Assembly: GCA_037576195.1 (NCBI GenBank)
Contig: JAQZDE010000068.1
Span: forward strand, 124,001-188,000
Direction: 5' to 3'
Length of the DNA: 64,000 nt
From: Phytoseiulus persimilis
Taxonomy: Eukaryota; Arthropoda; Arachnida; Mesostigmata; Phytoseiidae
The notes below the pieces were generated by a model. That model had not been told where the DNA came from. It ran no database searches and worked only from the letters and a program-made list of their open reading frames with translations. Below are positions 12,173 through 24,482 of the stretch, one piece after another (position 1 is the stretch's first letter; the number at the start of each line of letters is the position of its first letter). Both the position numbers and the translations under genes were made by a program.

Positions 12173-15048
12173 TCATGGAGAGAATTTTAAACATGGGAGG
12201 CCTTCTGCCAAGACGTTGGCCCAGAAATTCGCGCAGCTCGAATGGTACCCGTTGTCACCAAACAGAATCCGTGGCAGCCTGAAATTCAACGGAAGCAGGC
12301 AAATCGCGCAAGTGTCCTCGCCAGTTCGGATCGGGGAGCTCAGATGATCCGTGCAGACCACGCTCTGTGAAACAATTTCATTCCTTAGTTCGAGGACTCA
12401 ATCCACTCGGAGAGGTTTGGTGCCCATCTCTAGAGCTCGGATCAATCACGTGGAGTCGACAAGCCTTACCAAGCGGAGTCGAGTAGCGAGGTCGTCGAGT
12501 TTTCCTCGCCAAGTGTCGTCAACTTGCTGCAGCTGAGCACCCAAACCCTCGACCCCGTAGAGGTCTACCGACTTCTTCAACTGCTGAGTCACGTTATACA
12601 CTTCGAGGAGACTCCCGATATACGATTGGCCCCTCGGTGTAGAGAGGATTTCCCCCAACACCACAGGATCGTCCCCCAGGATTACGGATGCGCTCTCAAG
12701 GATGGCGGCGGCCTTGCTCAGGATTCGATACCAGCCATCAGCAACTTGTTGTCTGGTGGCCTTCTTCTTCTGGGTCTCGGGGAAGTTCTGCAAGTACAGT
12801 CCCGTGTTGAGGAGAACAGACGTTTTCTCCGAGTCTGTTGGGTCTGGAGGCGGGAACATCGGCGGCTGAGCCCAACAAAACTCATCTGAGCTTCTGCGCT
12901 GCTTCTTGGATGGCTCGTCAGGAACTTGAGGAGCATCTCCGCTCTCGATCGTCCACTCGAGCGTATCATCTTCGTCCACGATTTCATCATCGGGAGGGCT
13001 GCGAGAGTTCAGCTCCAACGACACGACGGATCCTTTTGTCGGCGAAGAGTAATTGCTCTCAGTACTCGGCCCCATCTCGAAACTGGACAGTGAAGCACAC
13101 TCCGCGTAGTTGCCTTTATTCGTGAAGATAGACAAACGATGCTCTCTGCCCCGCGATTCACCAACACTGTGGCCTGAAGCCGCCGACTTCGCTGGTGAAA
13201 CTTCAGCTGAGCTTGGATGTGAAGCAACAGGGCCGTCGATAACTGTGAAGCCGACGTCAAGATCCTGCAGCTCTAGGAGAGCTGATGTAGAGATTCCGTC
13301 GCCAACTTTGTTTTTGGAGCCCAACGAGAGCGAATCGAATTGCGACAAATCGTCATCAAATGTATTGACGAGCGGAGGAATGTTTTGAAGTTTGATGAGA
13401 GACAAGATATCCTTGGACCCCTCCCCAGGCATTTTGTTCGGGGGGATTATCGGCGCAGACGATTGATTCTGGAAAAGTAGCTCTTGGTCGCTTTCGTGAA
13501 AAGGACTGAGAGCCTGAGCGAGAGACTCGTCCGCATCTGGTGTTCCGCCAACAGCTTCGTTGTGAGAGTCAAGAAGTCGGAAGACGGAATATTTGTCTTG
13601 ATCCGGCGGGGGAACAGGACCTCTAACCCGCTCCGCCCCAGTTATCGATTCCGAATCCTGCTCGAGATTATCCACCGGAGCACTTTGGAAATCGTCGAAG
13701 TCATCGAATTCATCGTCAGTGATTTTCGTCACCGCTCCGCCGCCGTTATTCTCGATTGGGGGTGTCGTATTTTTCCCCGCTTCCGAAAAAGGGGCACAAG
13801 ATGACAGAACATCCTTCGAAGCTTTCCTTGCGACCTTTTTCGTAGGCTTCTCTCCCGGTCGCTCCAACGAAAAACCCAACCACGGATTGTTTTCACTTGG
13901 GGGTTGCACGTTTTCTGTTACTGGAACGGTGATCGAGTCGAACAGCGAAACCGAAGGCAGCAGCTTCGGTTGCTTTGGTGAACTCGCTACGATCGTCGAC
14001 TTCGGAGATTTCTGAGAGGTTGAACTTTGGATGATATGTGACGTTGAGACGGGGTGAAAAGTGTTCCCTTGGCCGTTAGCTACCGTTGGGTGTTGTGTGT
14101 GTGATATCAAAGATCCCCCAGCGACCGGCTTCATTGGAGAGAGTTCAGGTACCGAGATTCTATTGTTGATTGGAGCATTCACTGCACTCCGATGTGCTTC
14201 GGACGGAGCTGATTGGAAGTCGGCGAAATCGTCTTCATCTTCAGCAGGCGAATTCGGCGCAGAGTTCTGTTTGAAGAGAGCTTCTCCGGTTATTGGAACC
14301 GTGTTCGAAGCTGGTGCTTCTGGTTCGGACAGCCCCTGTTGAGCGGAACACGTTTTCGGATGTGGGTTAGGCCTGGACGCCAAGTCAGCGGGTTGATTAT
14401 CGACTCCGTGGCAGCTCTGAGGCTGCACAGCGGCGAGGAGGGGAAGAGGATATCCAGCTATTGCCAAATGGGGAATGGGAGCGTCCTGCAGAGTTGTCAG
14501 CAGCTGTAAGTTGGGTTGATTCCCCGCCTGCGGTAGAACAAGGATCTCACGAGTTAGTTTGGTATGGTGTTTCTGTGCGTCCTCATCCGTGAAGGTTCCG
14601 TCCATATTAGGGGCTAGCGATCCCTGTGAAATCACTCACCTGGCTCAGAGCCACCAAAGCAAGGGCCTGATAGAACTCGTGGGGAACTAATGAGCCAGGA
14701 ACTGATTTGGAGCATTGATCCCATATGGAGGCGAGACTTTGTTGTGGCAAGCCGGATGCTAGAAGGACCTGGTATACTTTGGCTGTATCGAGAGACCTTT
14801 GGGCTGGCTTCACGTCGGCGCCAATCGGGACGCTCACCAGGACCTCCAAATCCCGATAGATGCGTGGTATTCGAGATGGATCCAACCATGGGGGATCTAG
14901 GGGAAAGCCGCGGTCTTAGAACCTCGAAAAGCTGCGCGCAGGTCCAATAACAGACTCACTCTGCGGACTCACGATTTCGTTTCAACTTGGTGGTGTCTAT
15001 CAAGCTCCCCGAGAGGAGCTTCTTCTCAAACGATTTCAGTGGGTCCAT
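12173..15048 (-). CDS. SYNRG: Synergin gamma-like EH-domain protein
   Basis: Adaptor accessory protein that links AP-1/clathrin at the trans-Golgi and endosomes. Exons are 15048-14973, 14896-14640, 14527-12470 and 12364-12173; phases agree and give 860 residues. The ATG follows an in-frame TGA two codons upstream, which fixes the start. The EH domain covers about residues 30-111 (DTAKVYQVLLASGLPQQSL, then IWDQCSKSVPG). A long low-complexity middle carries two acidic DFxDF-type motifs, DDFADFQ (about 210) and DDFDDFQ (about 386), of the kind that bind the gamma-adaptin ear. The C-terminus has the conserved cysteine/histidine module (CAICLLPLNF, GYHSSCANFWANVL) seen in synergins. The first intron after the EH domain is 112 nt with a CTAAC branch site. 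Compared with the human protein, the region before the EH domain is much shorter. Confidence 0.9.
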
Positions 15049-15789
15049 CCTTCAATTCAGCAGCCTGGACGGAAATCGAATCGCAAGACTCAGTATCCAT
15101 GTGGTTAGATATTGTCGACTTGCCGCTTCAATGGAACGACGATTTAAATCGTGATCTCGGATAGAGCTCGAGGAAACAGCTCGTTTCGTCATTGTTGGGC
15201 GATCAACTCTCAGTTACACCGAGCTCCATCGTCATTCGTTCGGATGAGAAGTACAAACAATGGAATTTCTCCATCCTTTCAGATCCACTATGAGAAAGAC
15301 TCGATCACGGCGTTTCCAGCTGTCTACATCCAGCATGCGGGCAGTGAACAAGTTGAACGACCTCTTTTACACGGTCACCAATCCCCAGCTGGCGCGATCA
15401 TATGAGCCCGGAACTCAAGGCGGAAAATCAAGTTTACGAAACCAACACCAGCTGTCAAACTCACCGGAACGCTCCCAAAACGGCTGCTGGGGTATCGGAA
15501 CCACTGTCATGTCAAAGGGACTCCACCTGGAGACATTTCAGGGGAGCGCTGGATCGCTGGAACGCACCATTCATCTGGAGTTCTTTCCGAATTGTCGGGT
15601 AGGATTCTATAGAACAAGAAGAGGAAAGTGACGTTCCAGCGCAGTTTACCTCAGCCTTCTGCTCAACGGTATCTTAGCTCAACGGAGCTAGGGCCTTCTT
15701 CTTGGGGGACCGCGGAGGATAGAATCTGCGCTCTAGTTCAGGAAGACGACGAGAGGAGCAGCGAACGTAGAACAACAACAATAACAAAA
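15049..15789. promoter_or_regulatory. Shared upstream region of synergin (minus) and NDUFS4 (plus)
   Basis: Only 741 bp separate the two divergent start codons, so both promoters and 5' leaders must fit here unless further upstream exons exist. Open frames on the plus strand (such as 15260-15631) have no homology I recognise. A purine/AAC-rich leader (acaacaacaataacaaaa) directly precedes the NDUFS4 ATG. Confidence 0.5.
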
Positions 15790-16734
15790 ATGGCTGTGTC
15801 GTCCCTGCGACTGGTAGGTCAAATGGCGAAGAAACTCAGTGGGAAAGAATGGATGTAGAGCTTTCCGTTCTACCAAGGATCTCTGTGGATAATGAACAAC
15901 GTTTGCCACTCTGATTGAGGTTGATTCAGACCTCCTGATGGCGGAAGGCTGACTCTTCACTCCGATCACCTTGCTCTACACTCCTAGATTTTCGAATATT
16001 GAAGTTTTTCCTCCATGCAGAGCCGCCTGGCGTTGAGCCGCACTCCAACTCTCGGTGCTCGGCTTTTCGCCAGTGAGGGTGGTCAGAAACTCGACGAAGA
16101 TGCCCTTCTGACGAGAGAGTCCAAAGATTTGATCGATGCCGAGCCCAATGTTCCCATCCATAGTCTGTCAGGAGTTCCTGAGGAGCACATCAAGGGCCGG
16201 TGAGTCTTCTCGTCTTAGAAAGGAATCTTCTAATGTCCTTATGCTCCTCGAGACCCCCAATATCGACTGTTGAGTAACATTGTATACATAAAAAGTTGTA
16301 GCCATCTTTCATGCTACCATTTTTGTTCCGTCAGCATGGTCAGGATATTCGTGCCAACTAAGAACTGCATGCAGTCAGGAACGGCAGGTTCAAACCGTTG
16401 GACTATGTCTTTCGATAATCGGGAGAGGTGGGCCAACCCGCTGATGGGATGGGGCTCCACCGGCGATCCCTTGTCAAACTCGTAAGTTTATATCATTACG
16501 ACGATCAAGCAGCCTCCCGTCAGTTCAGTACTGCAGACTGGATGGAGCGGTTACTATTGCTGTCCCTTCATTCGTAGGAACCCCGAGTTCGCCTCGAAAG
16601 AGCAGGCAGTGGAATTTTGCGAAAAGAACGGCTGGAGCTACTTCATCGACGAACCGGCTCCTCGTCGCCTTCCCAAGAAGAGTTACGGTCAGAATTTCGC
16701 TTGGGATAAGCGGACTCGAACTGGATCGAAGTAG
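15790..16734 (+). CDS. NDUFS4: NADH dehydrogenase iron-sulfur protein 4 (complex I 18 kDa subunit)
   Basis: Accessory subunit of the peripheral arm of mitochondrial complex I. Exons are 15790-15813, 16021-16199, 16335-16481 and 16578-16734; phases agree and give 168 residues. The N-terminus ([19 protein letters not shown]) is rich in Arg, Leu and Ser without acids, a good mitochondrial presequence split by intron 1. The conserved body follows: [39 protein letters not shown], the segment [19 protein letters not shown], and the end [17 protein letters not shown]. In vertebrates the last stretch carries the RVSTK phosphorylation motif; here it reads RTGSK. All splice sites are GT-AG. Confidence 0.96.
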
Positions 16735-17978
16735 AGACCGAAGCAAAACTTACGGTGCTTAGTGAAATGTTAATGTTCAACCCTATCAAGATATGATGAA
16801 TACATGGAAAGCTGATGAAGGCGAATGCGTCATAACTACGATTGAGCATTAGGAAATTTTATTGCAAACTCACAAGTTTGTCCCTCTCAAGCTGTTTCGC
16901 CTCGATAAACATTATACAACATGCACATGATTACAGTATATACGACACTCAAGACCAAAACTGCGGCCTAAAATTCATAGGACGGAATTCTATAGGGACT
17001 TGGTCACTAACTATCTTCATTTCGAGCTGCTGATGGATATGACTAGAGATGAGACGTTTCAGCGATCAGGATATCTGCAACTTAGCCTTGAATGATTCAC
17101 CGACGAACACAAAAGTGTGATAAGAGTCCCGGGTAACGGAATATGAGATCAGGTTCGAGATGAAAACATCTCTGAGAATTAGCAAAATAGCAATCGTCCA
17201 GGACGGTGTTTCTCAAATACTCTTCGTCGTGGTTTCCGACTGAGATTCGTAAGCCCTGACGGATGGTCTCGATTCCCGGATTTTTGAAAGAGGAAGTGTT
17301 AATTAAAGCGGCAAAAGCAGGGCCGCCACAACGCATTTCGTTCGCGTGTCAGGCAAGCGTTCGTCCGAGGCTTGTTCCGAACGGAATCAATGGGCGCTTC
17401 CAGTTCTTATAGGATGAACCGCATTCGAGACTCCGTGCCAAAAAACAAACTGTCATGCACCTGAATCTGGGCGTCCCTACCATTTGAGAAACACTGGTCT
17501 GGAGCATCACTCATCTCCGGATTCAGACTCCAGGCATTGACTTAGATCTGGAACTCTTGACAAACCTGACTGCGCTTTAGGACGAGGGATATTCCTCGCA
17601 AACACGCCAAGAGCAATACACCACTTATTCCAAGAAAATGACTCGAACAGCTCTTAAAATAAATATCTGCAGCGCGAAGCCAGCCTTCTGAGTGCCATTC
17701 TATTATTGCACTGGATTGTACACATTCGAGTTGAGAGAACCGTCGCTCGACCTAGGCATGATGATCCTAATCTCACTAATCTATCGGACGAAGGATCACC
17801 GCGGAGGACATATTTGCACACACTGAACTACCTCTCAGACGTAGAGCTGATATGTTGAAGTCGTTGGTCTCCACTTCCGGAAACGCTCGCTCACCTGATC
17901 CGTGAAATTTTATGGATCGGTGCAACGTGGCCATCAACGGATGTGGGCCACCAACCTGGAACGGGGGAGCTCCGTGTC
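16735..17978. other. Gene-free stretch between convergent NDUFS4 and TYW5
   Basis: Both neighbours end toward this interval, so it holds two 3' flanks. I see no coding sequence or clear repeat. Short open frames on both strands look like chance. Confidence 0.5.
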
Positions 17979-19843
17979 TCAGTCGGGATCTGGCTCTTCG
18001 GGCAGTTTCTCGTTGATACGATTTATCATCATCCGATAGTAGAAGTGTCTGTAATCCTCTGGAAGGACGTCAAGCTGCTTGACAGCTTTATTGAGCATTT
18101 CCATTGCACGACTAGCTGCCATGGGATCCTTATGGTTCAATGGATCTTTCTTGTCGTAATGGTCCTTGTCCAGGTGTCGCCAGAGACAGGAAACAGCTAC
18201 GCCAAAATCTTTGCAGATCGAAGTATGGAACCACAGCGCGGGTATGAATAGTACATCACCGGGACTGGAAATGTCGCATTCCCATCGTTCCGCAGACGCG
18301 AATTTGGGATGTTTTTTGAGATCGGGGTGATCCACGTCCAGGATCAGAGACTTGTCTTCATGAAGATAGAGATTGGATGACTGATTCGGTGGGAATAATA
18401 CGATGCGTCGCGAACCTTGGACTTGGCAAAGAACTGTATCCATGACCTGGAAAACATTCTCAGTTGAGGAACAAACTTCCGCTGATCGTAGCCATGGTGC
18501 CCTTCCGAGCTTTGTTCTCCGCGAACGGAAGAGTTCATTGATCGTTCCCTCCACTAAATCCAGACCACGACCTGGAGGCTGCGGCCAGCATTCGTCGACG
18601 TTCCAACATCAAACGAAAGTAAAGTCACTGCTGCGCATGAATGTGAGGGTTTCTGCATCCAGCCCTCGAAAAAAGAAATCATTCCGAGACCGTTCCCTCG
18701 GTCACGATGGAGCACGGCCTCGCTGCTGGTGCTCTTACGAAAGTACCTTTTTCGAACAGTTCCTCGGTTCAAGACCCAGATCCCGACGAAATTGGTGGAA
18801 AGTCTATTCACTCACGTCGTACTGGATCCATGTGACGACATCCGGGCTGTTGACTTTCAGACTGGTGGAAACGAGCTTCTCCTTCGGGATGAGATTCGGC
18901 ATCTTGAAATCATCCTGAAGACCCTTGTGGTGCTTGAAGAAGTCTTCTCTCTTATCCTCTGATGACCGCAATGTATAATACTCCCTCTCAGATAGGAAAT
19001 GGTCTCCCGTGTGCTTGCCCATTCCCGAACATCGTTTCACCTGCGACCGATTGGTTTCGTTAGGGGTGTTGCTCAGAAAAGCTAGTGAGCCTCGTATACA
19101 GAAAAACTGTGATTGAGCGGCAAGTCGTCCATGAGTTTCTACGTGGAAAACATGATCTTCGTACTCCGGCGATGAGCCGGAACCTATCACGTACAAGTTC
19201 GTTGAACGGGAGCGTCCGGTTCAGAAAATTTTTGTTGACGAAGTCGAACCGAGAATGCGACGACACTAAAATGTTGACCGATTTCGAGCCGACGCTGTTC
19301 GATAAGTAGCGCGCGTTCCATTTGTAAACACAGGGACCGAGAGTGACATTTCGGAGTAGAGCTGGCTCCCGCTGTAAGGAAGTGTTACTCTGAGAATTTC
19401 GCTCGACACTTTCAAAACAACTTCCGAAACGATCCTCTGATCCGATTCGTTGGGGTTGGGTCGACTCAACGGATCGATTTGTCGTGACCGGAATCTAAGC
19501 AGCGGAATGTGATGGAAATCGAACCGAATTGCACGAATGTTTACAAGCTCCGCGGAGCATACGATTCCTAACCAAGAGCCAGTCCCATTGGAAGTTCTTT
19601 CTTGATTCTTCACCACTATCACCATCCAGCCTCAGACGTCTGCATCGAACTTCAGCGGCGAAGTTCATGAAAAAAGTGACTCTCGGTCACTCCACGCACC
19701 TTTTTGTAGATGACAGTGTAGAAACTTTCGCGATCAGCTCCTTCGTAGCAAGGAACTTGCTTGTAATCAAACACTCTGGAATGATCATCTTTCTGCCCTG
19801 ATTCTTCAGCAAAAGGGATTTTCTCATCTCGCTCTTCACTCAT
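17979..19843 (-). CDS. TYW5: TYW5-like JmjC protein (tRNA wybutosine hydroxylase family)
   Basis: TYW5 is a JmjC Fe(II)/2-oxoglutarate oxygenase that hydroxylates the wybutosine base in tRNA-Phe. Exons are 19843-19700, 19371-19195, 19040-18816 and 18446-17979, all phase 0, giving 337 residues (human about 315). Recognisable segments are QVPCYEGADRESFYTVIY, REPALLRNVTLGPCVYKW, the stretch DFVNKNFLNRTLPFNELV, WIQYDVMDTVLCQVQGSRR, LHEDKSLILDVDHPDLKKHP, SPGDVLFIPALWFHTSI and VSCLWRHL. The iron-binding HxD motif of the family (HYD in human) reads QYD here (codon CAG), while the Asp and the distal His (WFH) are kept. This puts hydroxylase activity in doubt. Introns fall at positions matching the protein alignment and the frame is open throughout. 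Confidence 0.9.
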
Positions 19844-21413
19844 AATCAATCGCGTTCGAAATCGGAACCGTCACAACTTTCACTGGCCATCTGATCCGGG
19901 CTGCGGCGAAAAACTGTCAAACCAGCTTTCCTCTCACCAAGTTAGCCGCCTCTCTATTGCTCGGAGAGAGTGAAGAAACGACTGAGCCGAGGATACCATT
20001 GAGCTATGGAGCGTCTTGGCGCTGGACTCGAAATTATAGTGGACGGAAAAGCGTTCTTCTTCGAAAGGGCTAACGCATAGTGAGATATCGGTCGACGAAG
20101 ACTTCGTTCGAAGAATTGATTTGCTTTCCGACCCACTATCTTGTAACCTTTCCGGGGCCTGCAGACCCCTTGCCATGGAGCCCAACGAGAAACAGCGGGA
20201 GCGCGCCCCCCATCGGCCGGCTGGGAATCTCCGGATCATGACAAATCAATGGAAGCCAATAAAGCGGAGCAGAACTCCAGAATCCAAATCATGAACACCA
20301 CGAGAAGGAAGCCGCACGCTGAAGGACGGCCAGCGGCTCCGGAATAAATCCGATTCTCGTCAATTTTCGGAGGGGGGAGGAGATATTCATCATTCAAATT
20401 CGACAGCAATGTCCTCCCGATATATGGCCTCCGTCGTAACAAGGCTTTGCAGCGTGCAATGGCAACGATGCATAGACCCTCATCAGCAGAATTGAGTTTT
20501 CCGGGACGTAGCTTTTAAAATGTCCATTCATGGAGCCAGCGGAGCTGTAAATGTTCGGGATGCCCCACCGTTGGAAGTTGTTGACTCTGTGGGATTACAA
20601 GGACCTGATGATGCACGCGTGAGGGGTACAGATCAGGATCGCCCGGTCCTTGAGGCCGTCATCCCATCACGGAGTTCTCAGAGCTGGCGAAGCTTGGGGT
20701 TCACGCGGAGAGTTTTTCTGAAAAATTTCGACCGGAAGGTATCATTTGACCTCTCTGTGATTGCTGCGATTCGATGCCTAGAGATTAAAGCTAGATTATG
20801 CGGACTCGTGATCTGTTCTGAAGTACCCAGAAATAAGCTGCCCGCGCTTCCCCGCCTACTTCCGCAGCCGTGCGCCTGAGCGGTCTGCCCTCTTGAAAGC
20901 ATAGCGACTAGCGACAATCACTACGGGACGAACCCGTGGACGGATCCCACGCAACCCCTTAGAACAGTGCCCCGGGTCAGTACTCCAGTAGAACCCTTGA
21001 ACGGTCAAAACTGTTCTCCCCGATGTTTCCGTGAGTACCTCACTGTGAGACTCGAGGCTCCAATACACGTCCATCCGTGTTCCTCTCACCGCCCGCAATA
21101 TTTTGGGTATCTAGTCAATACCAGCCCCCGCCTCTCTTCTGAGGCTCATCCGGGCAAGTCCCGCATCCAGTCGGCTCTCATCGGTGCCACTCGGTGGGAG
21201 AATTGGTAGGTTGCAGAGGGAAGAACGCGGAGACATACAGAGACGCAGAATCATTGTCGAGATCTATGCTCATTCGTGTTTGGACAGACAGAATCATCTA
21301 GTCGCAAGATACATCGGCTGATGGCACTCTTGGCGCGAAGGGTTGGCGCCTCGAAAAATCTACTGGCAGCTTCGAACATAACTGGAACTCAGCCGTAGAA
21401 GTCGTGCTGGTAA
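19844..21413. other. Gene-poor stretch upstream of TYW5 and RPA2
   Basis: Divergent upstream region of the two genes. It contains a minus-strand open frame at 20442-20236 whose end is strongly hydrophobic (CGFLLVVFMIWILEFCSALL), like a C-terminal membrane segment, but no splice partner or homology was found. A plus-strand frame at 20520-20879 overlaps nothing recognisable. Confidence 0.4.
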
Positions 21414-23245
21414 ATGATGGACGTGTACGCTGATGCTGGAGGGTTCGATATCGATTCATCGTTCAGTGACGGGGTGAGTGTGGATCTTCCCGGTTTCTCG
21501 TTAGCGGATCCACAGGAGGTGAACGAAGTGGCGGAACACGATGAAGCTCAGAACCTGGAATGACTAGAGTAGACTGGAATTTTCGTTCGTCACGTCTGGT
21601 TATCCGTATCTCGCGAACATCTGTCGTTCGTTCCCATCTACGGAAGACTAGTGACCCGGACGTATCACTGCAAGCTAGGGTTCTAGAGTCAATATTTGTC
21701 CCTTGCTGAAATTCGGGGCTTTCTGACGCGATTTTGTGAGATCTCTCACACAGGGAAATTTCCGCGGTATAAGCGGGCTCCAGGTAGGCTTGACCCTCGG
21801 TCTCGGAGGAGATTCCGGTCAGGCATCCGTGCTCAGAGCTTTCCGCGGTACAATGTCATGCTCGTTCGGCTGATTGATCAGCTGAATAATAGCTCGAGCC
21901 GCGGCAAGCGCCCCTCCAAGCGTTGCTGGTTGCGCATCGGGCGCGTCGTTGAGTTATCGGCCCTTGGTCATACACAAGTTTCAATCGAATATCAACGAAT
22001 TCCGCTCGATATCGAGTGTGATTGGATGGAATGTCGGATAACTGCCGATGACATGGCAGTACAGAAACTCCCGATCCAGTACTTTCGGCTCTACTAACGA
22101 GCGGACGAGCGCGGTCGTTCATCAAAACTCTGATTCTGAACGATGATTCCCTTGCAGCAGAAAAAAGACCGACAACGAGCCCCTCCGAACCTCACCCCGT
22201 TGACATGCGGTGATATCCGCTCCATGAGCGGAGAAAGATGGAGTTTTGGAAACCACGAAGCTGAAAAGGTAGTAGTCGATCTAAAAGCTCCCATAAAAAG
22301 ATCTGTTCCGGACGAATCCGGAATCTCTAGCGATGACAAGTTGGAGCCTATCACCTGTAGTTCAGAACTTACTAACGAGAATCATTGTTTCCTTCGCTGG
22401 ACCAGGTCTGCTTGGTCGGGGTAGTTCGCTCGATCGAGATATCCAGCCTGAAAGCAACGCTCTTGGTAGACGACAGAACTGGACCCCCAGTGATTTGTCA
22501 GTCGATGGATACTAACGATTCTGAACTGGAGCGCCTCAATGAAGGCATGTACATCAAGGTGAGTCATGAAGAGAACTCGTTTCCATGTTGCTCAGGAGTC
22601 ATCCGATAGAACCAGCTGCTTGCTCAGCGTGCTTCACAATTATACTTTCCAAAGGTCTTCGGCACGTTGAGGAAACAATCTGTCAACAGAGAAGAGGACA
22701 TGAAGACGATGATTAACATCATCAAGCTCCGGGCTGTGTCTTCTCTGAACGAAGTTTCGCTGCACATGATGGAATGTGTGCAAGCTAGAATCTATTACCT
22801 CACAGTGGAAAAGCGGCTGCAGGCCATTCTGGGAGAAAACGGTGCGACTCCTTCTCAGCCTGCCCCATCCTCAAGTGTCGCGTCCTCGACGACAAATGGC
22901 CACACTTTCGACGACAGTGGAGTTCCTGGTCTAAATAAGAAACAGCAGATGGTCTATCAAGCCATAAAAGAGTCAGGTCCAGACTCTCAAGGACTTCACA
23001 TCAACAAAGTGAGTGTCGCCCTCAATTCAATCCATCGAGAGCCGCTGTATTTCCAGGCCTACTTCACGCACGAATTCTCATTCCCCAACATCATGTGACG
23101 ATTTGATTTTCCGCAGCTGCTGTCGAAGCTCAGCATGCACGGGGTGACCGAACGAGAAACTCGAGACGCTTTAGAGTTTCTATCGAATGAAGGTCATGTG
23201 TACACCACAATCGACGAGGACACATACGCTTGCCTTGAAACCTGA
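21414..23245 (+). CDS. RPA2: Replication protein A 32 kDa subunit
   Basis: Middle subunit of the single-strand DNA-binding RPA heterotrimer, needed for replication and repair. Exons are 21414-21473, 22158-22268, 22406-22558, 22655-23008 and 23117-23245, all phase 0, giving 268 residues as in other animals. The acidic, Ser-containing N-terminus (MMDVYADAGGFDIDSSFSDG) corresponds to the phosphorylated tail. The OB fold runs from about VCLVGVVRSIEISSLKATLL through GMYIKVFGTLR to IINIIKLRAVSSLNEVSLHM. A linker leads to the C-terminal winged helix (LLSKLSMHGVTERETRDALE, LSNEGHVYTTIDEDTY). Introns are 96-684 nt; the third-exon acceptor is preceded by a clear ACTAAC branch site. The first exon is assigned by phase, composition and position. 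Confidence 0.94.
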
Positions 23246-23264
23246 ATACTTTCCTCGGAATGAT

Positions 23265-23270
23265 AATAAA
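23265..23270 (+). terminator. RPA2 polyadenylation signal
   Basis: AATAAA 19 nt after the RPA2 stop codon, followed by a T-rich stretch (gttttatttctcc). Confidence 0.7.
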
Positions 23271-23430
23271 TGGAGAACGAGTTTTATTTCTCCAATGTGT
23301 TTTCTCGTTCCCATGCATACTAGTGATCATCATTTGACCTGTCATTTATTACCACCGTCACCAGCGAGCCGTTCCGACTCCGAACCGAGGATAGGATTCC
23401 TCGGCTTTGAAAGCCATCTGTTCCTACTGA

Positions 23431-24482
23431 CAAGGGAACTATACGAACTATATAACACCCAGATTTGAATGAGAGGGTGCCCGTTTGGTAGTCTATGCTG
23501 AGCCACGTTCGGGCCCGCATTTGATCGTCTTGAATGGGTCCGTGGTTTCTTTCTCGGGAACCCCGGAATTCGGAAAAAAAAAAAATTTAATAAATACGTC
23601 CGGCCTTCCAGGGCCGATTTACTCCCCCATTTCGGATTAGTGACTAGAGTTCGACTCTGAATAAGTGACTGGGCTAGATAGTACACGGAGAGATCGAGTG
23701 AATCTTGTTTCACCTAACTCGGAGCGGAAAGCAATATCCTGGGTGACCTATGAGGCATAGTCTTCAACAGGTGTTTAGCCCATTTCATACCATGCCGCTC
23801 ACATATGCAAAGTTTCTCTTGGTGTCATCAATAAAACTTGGGAGAGAAATGCTACAGAATATGTTTGCATGTAATTGATTGTTTTTTTTTTTTGCTTCGT
23901 TTCTCTTGATAAGACCTGCTTCCGTCGTCTTCGGGACGTCTGAACCAATACTCATGAGACGTTCTTCGAACAAGACTAGTATCCTGTCTGGCCTCATAGT
24001 AGAGCCCCCAATTCGTAGCTAAATTCAAATCTCATGAAGTCTAATCCGGCAGCAAAGTTATGATCGTCTTTTATACTGAAGCAAGCTAACGCACGCGCAG
24101 TGGATGGTGCGCGATTCTATCACCAGGGAGTATTGAGGAGCTAGTCCACAATCATGACCGCAAGGAAGTGTCATATCGTGCTGCCGCTCGGTTGCAAACG
24201 TTCTAGGGGGAAGAAGTGAGTGCTTAGTCCGTCTCAATGCGTATTCCCCACATCAGTCACTAATTCAGGGTCGAAAACTCGAGTCACCAATCAAGAACAG
24301 GGGGGTCAATCCGCGCTGGAAAGCAGGAGAACCTCTTTTTTCGGAATTCCGGACCTCCCTAGGAAAAAACCACGGGCCCATTCAAGACGATCAACTGGGG
24401 GCCCGAACATGACCCACCATAGGCTACCAAATGGGCACCTTCTCATTCAAATCTGGCTGTTACCCTTCGTATAGTTCCCTTG
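23431..24482. mobile_element. DNA element with about 250-bp terminal inverted repeats
   Basis: The left arm begins CAAGGGAACTATACGAA and the right arm ends with its complement TTCGTATAGTTCCCTTG. The two arms stay recognisable as diverged inverted copies for about 250 nt (left to about 23690, right from about 24235), including a shared ACCACGGGCCCATTCAAGAC-like block. TGA flanks both ends (23428-23430 and 24483-24485), a possible 3-bp target-site duplication. The interior of about 550 bp encodes nothing recognisable. This is a non-autonomous fold-back or long-TIR DNA transposon; the superfamily is not assigned. Confidence 0.7.

Noticed and set aside
12524-14509. Plus-strand open frames opposite the synergin coding exon
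   Set aside because: They mirror a long real coding exon, have no family features, and change frame many times.
14528-14640. Apparent 16-nt intron after the synergin EH domain (GTGAGT...TTTCACAG)
   Set aside because: Splicing from the same donor to the acceptor at 14528 gives a normal 112-nt intron with a CTAAC branch site and the correct phase.
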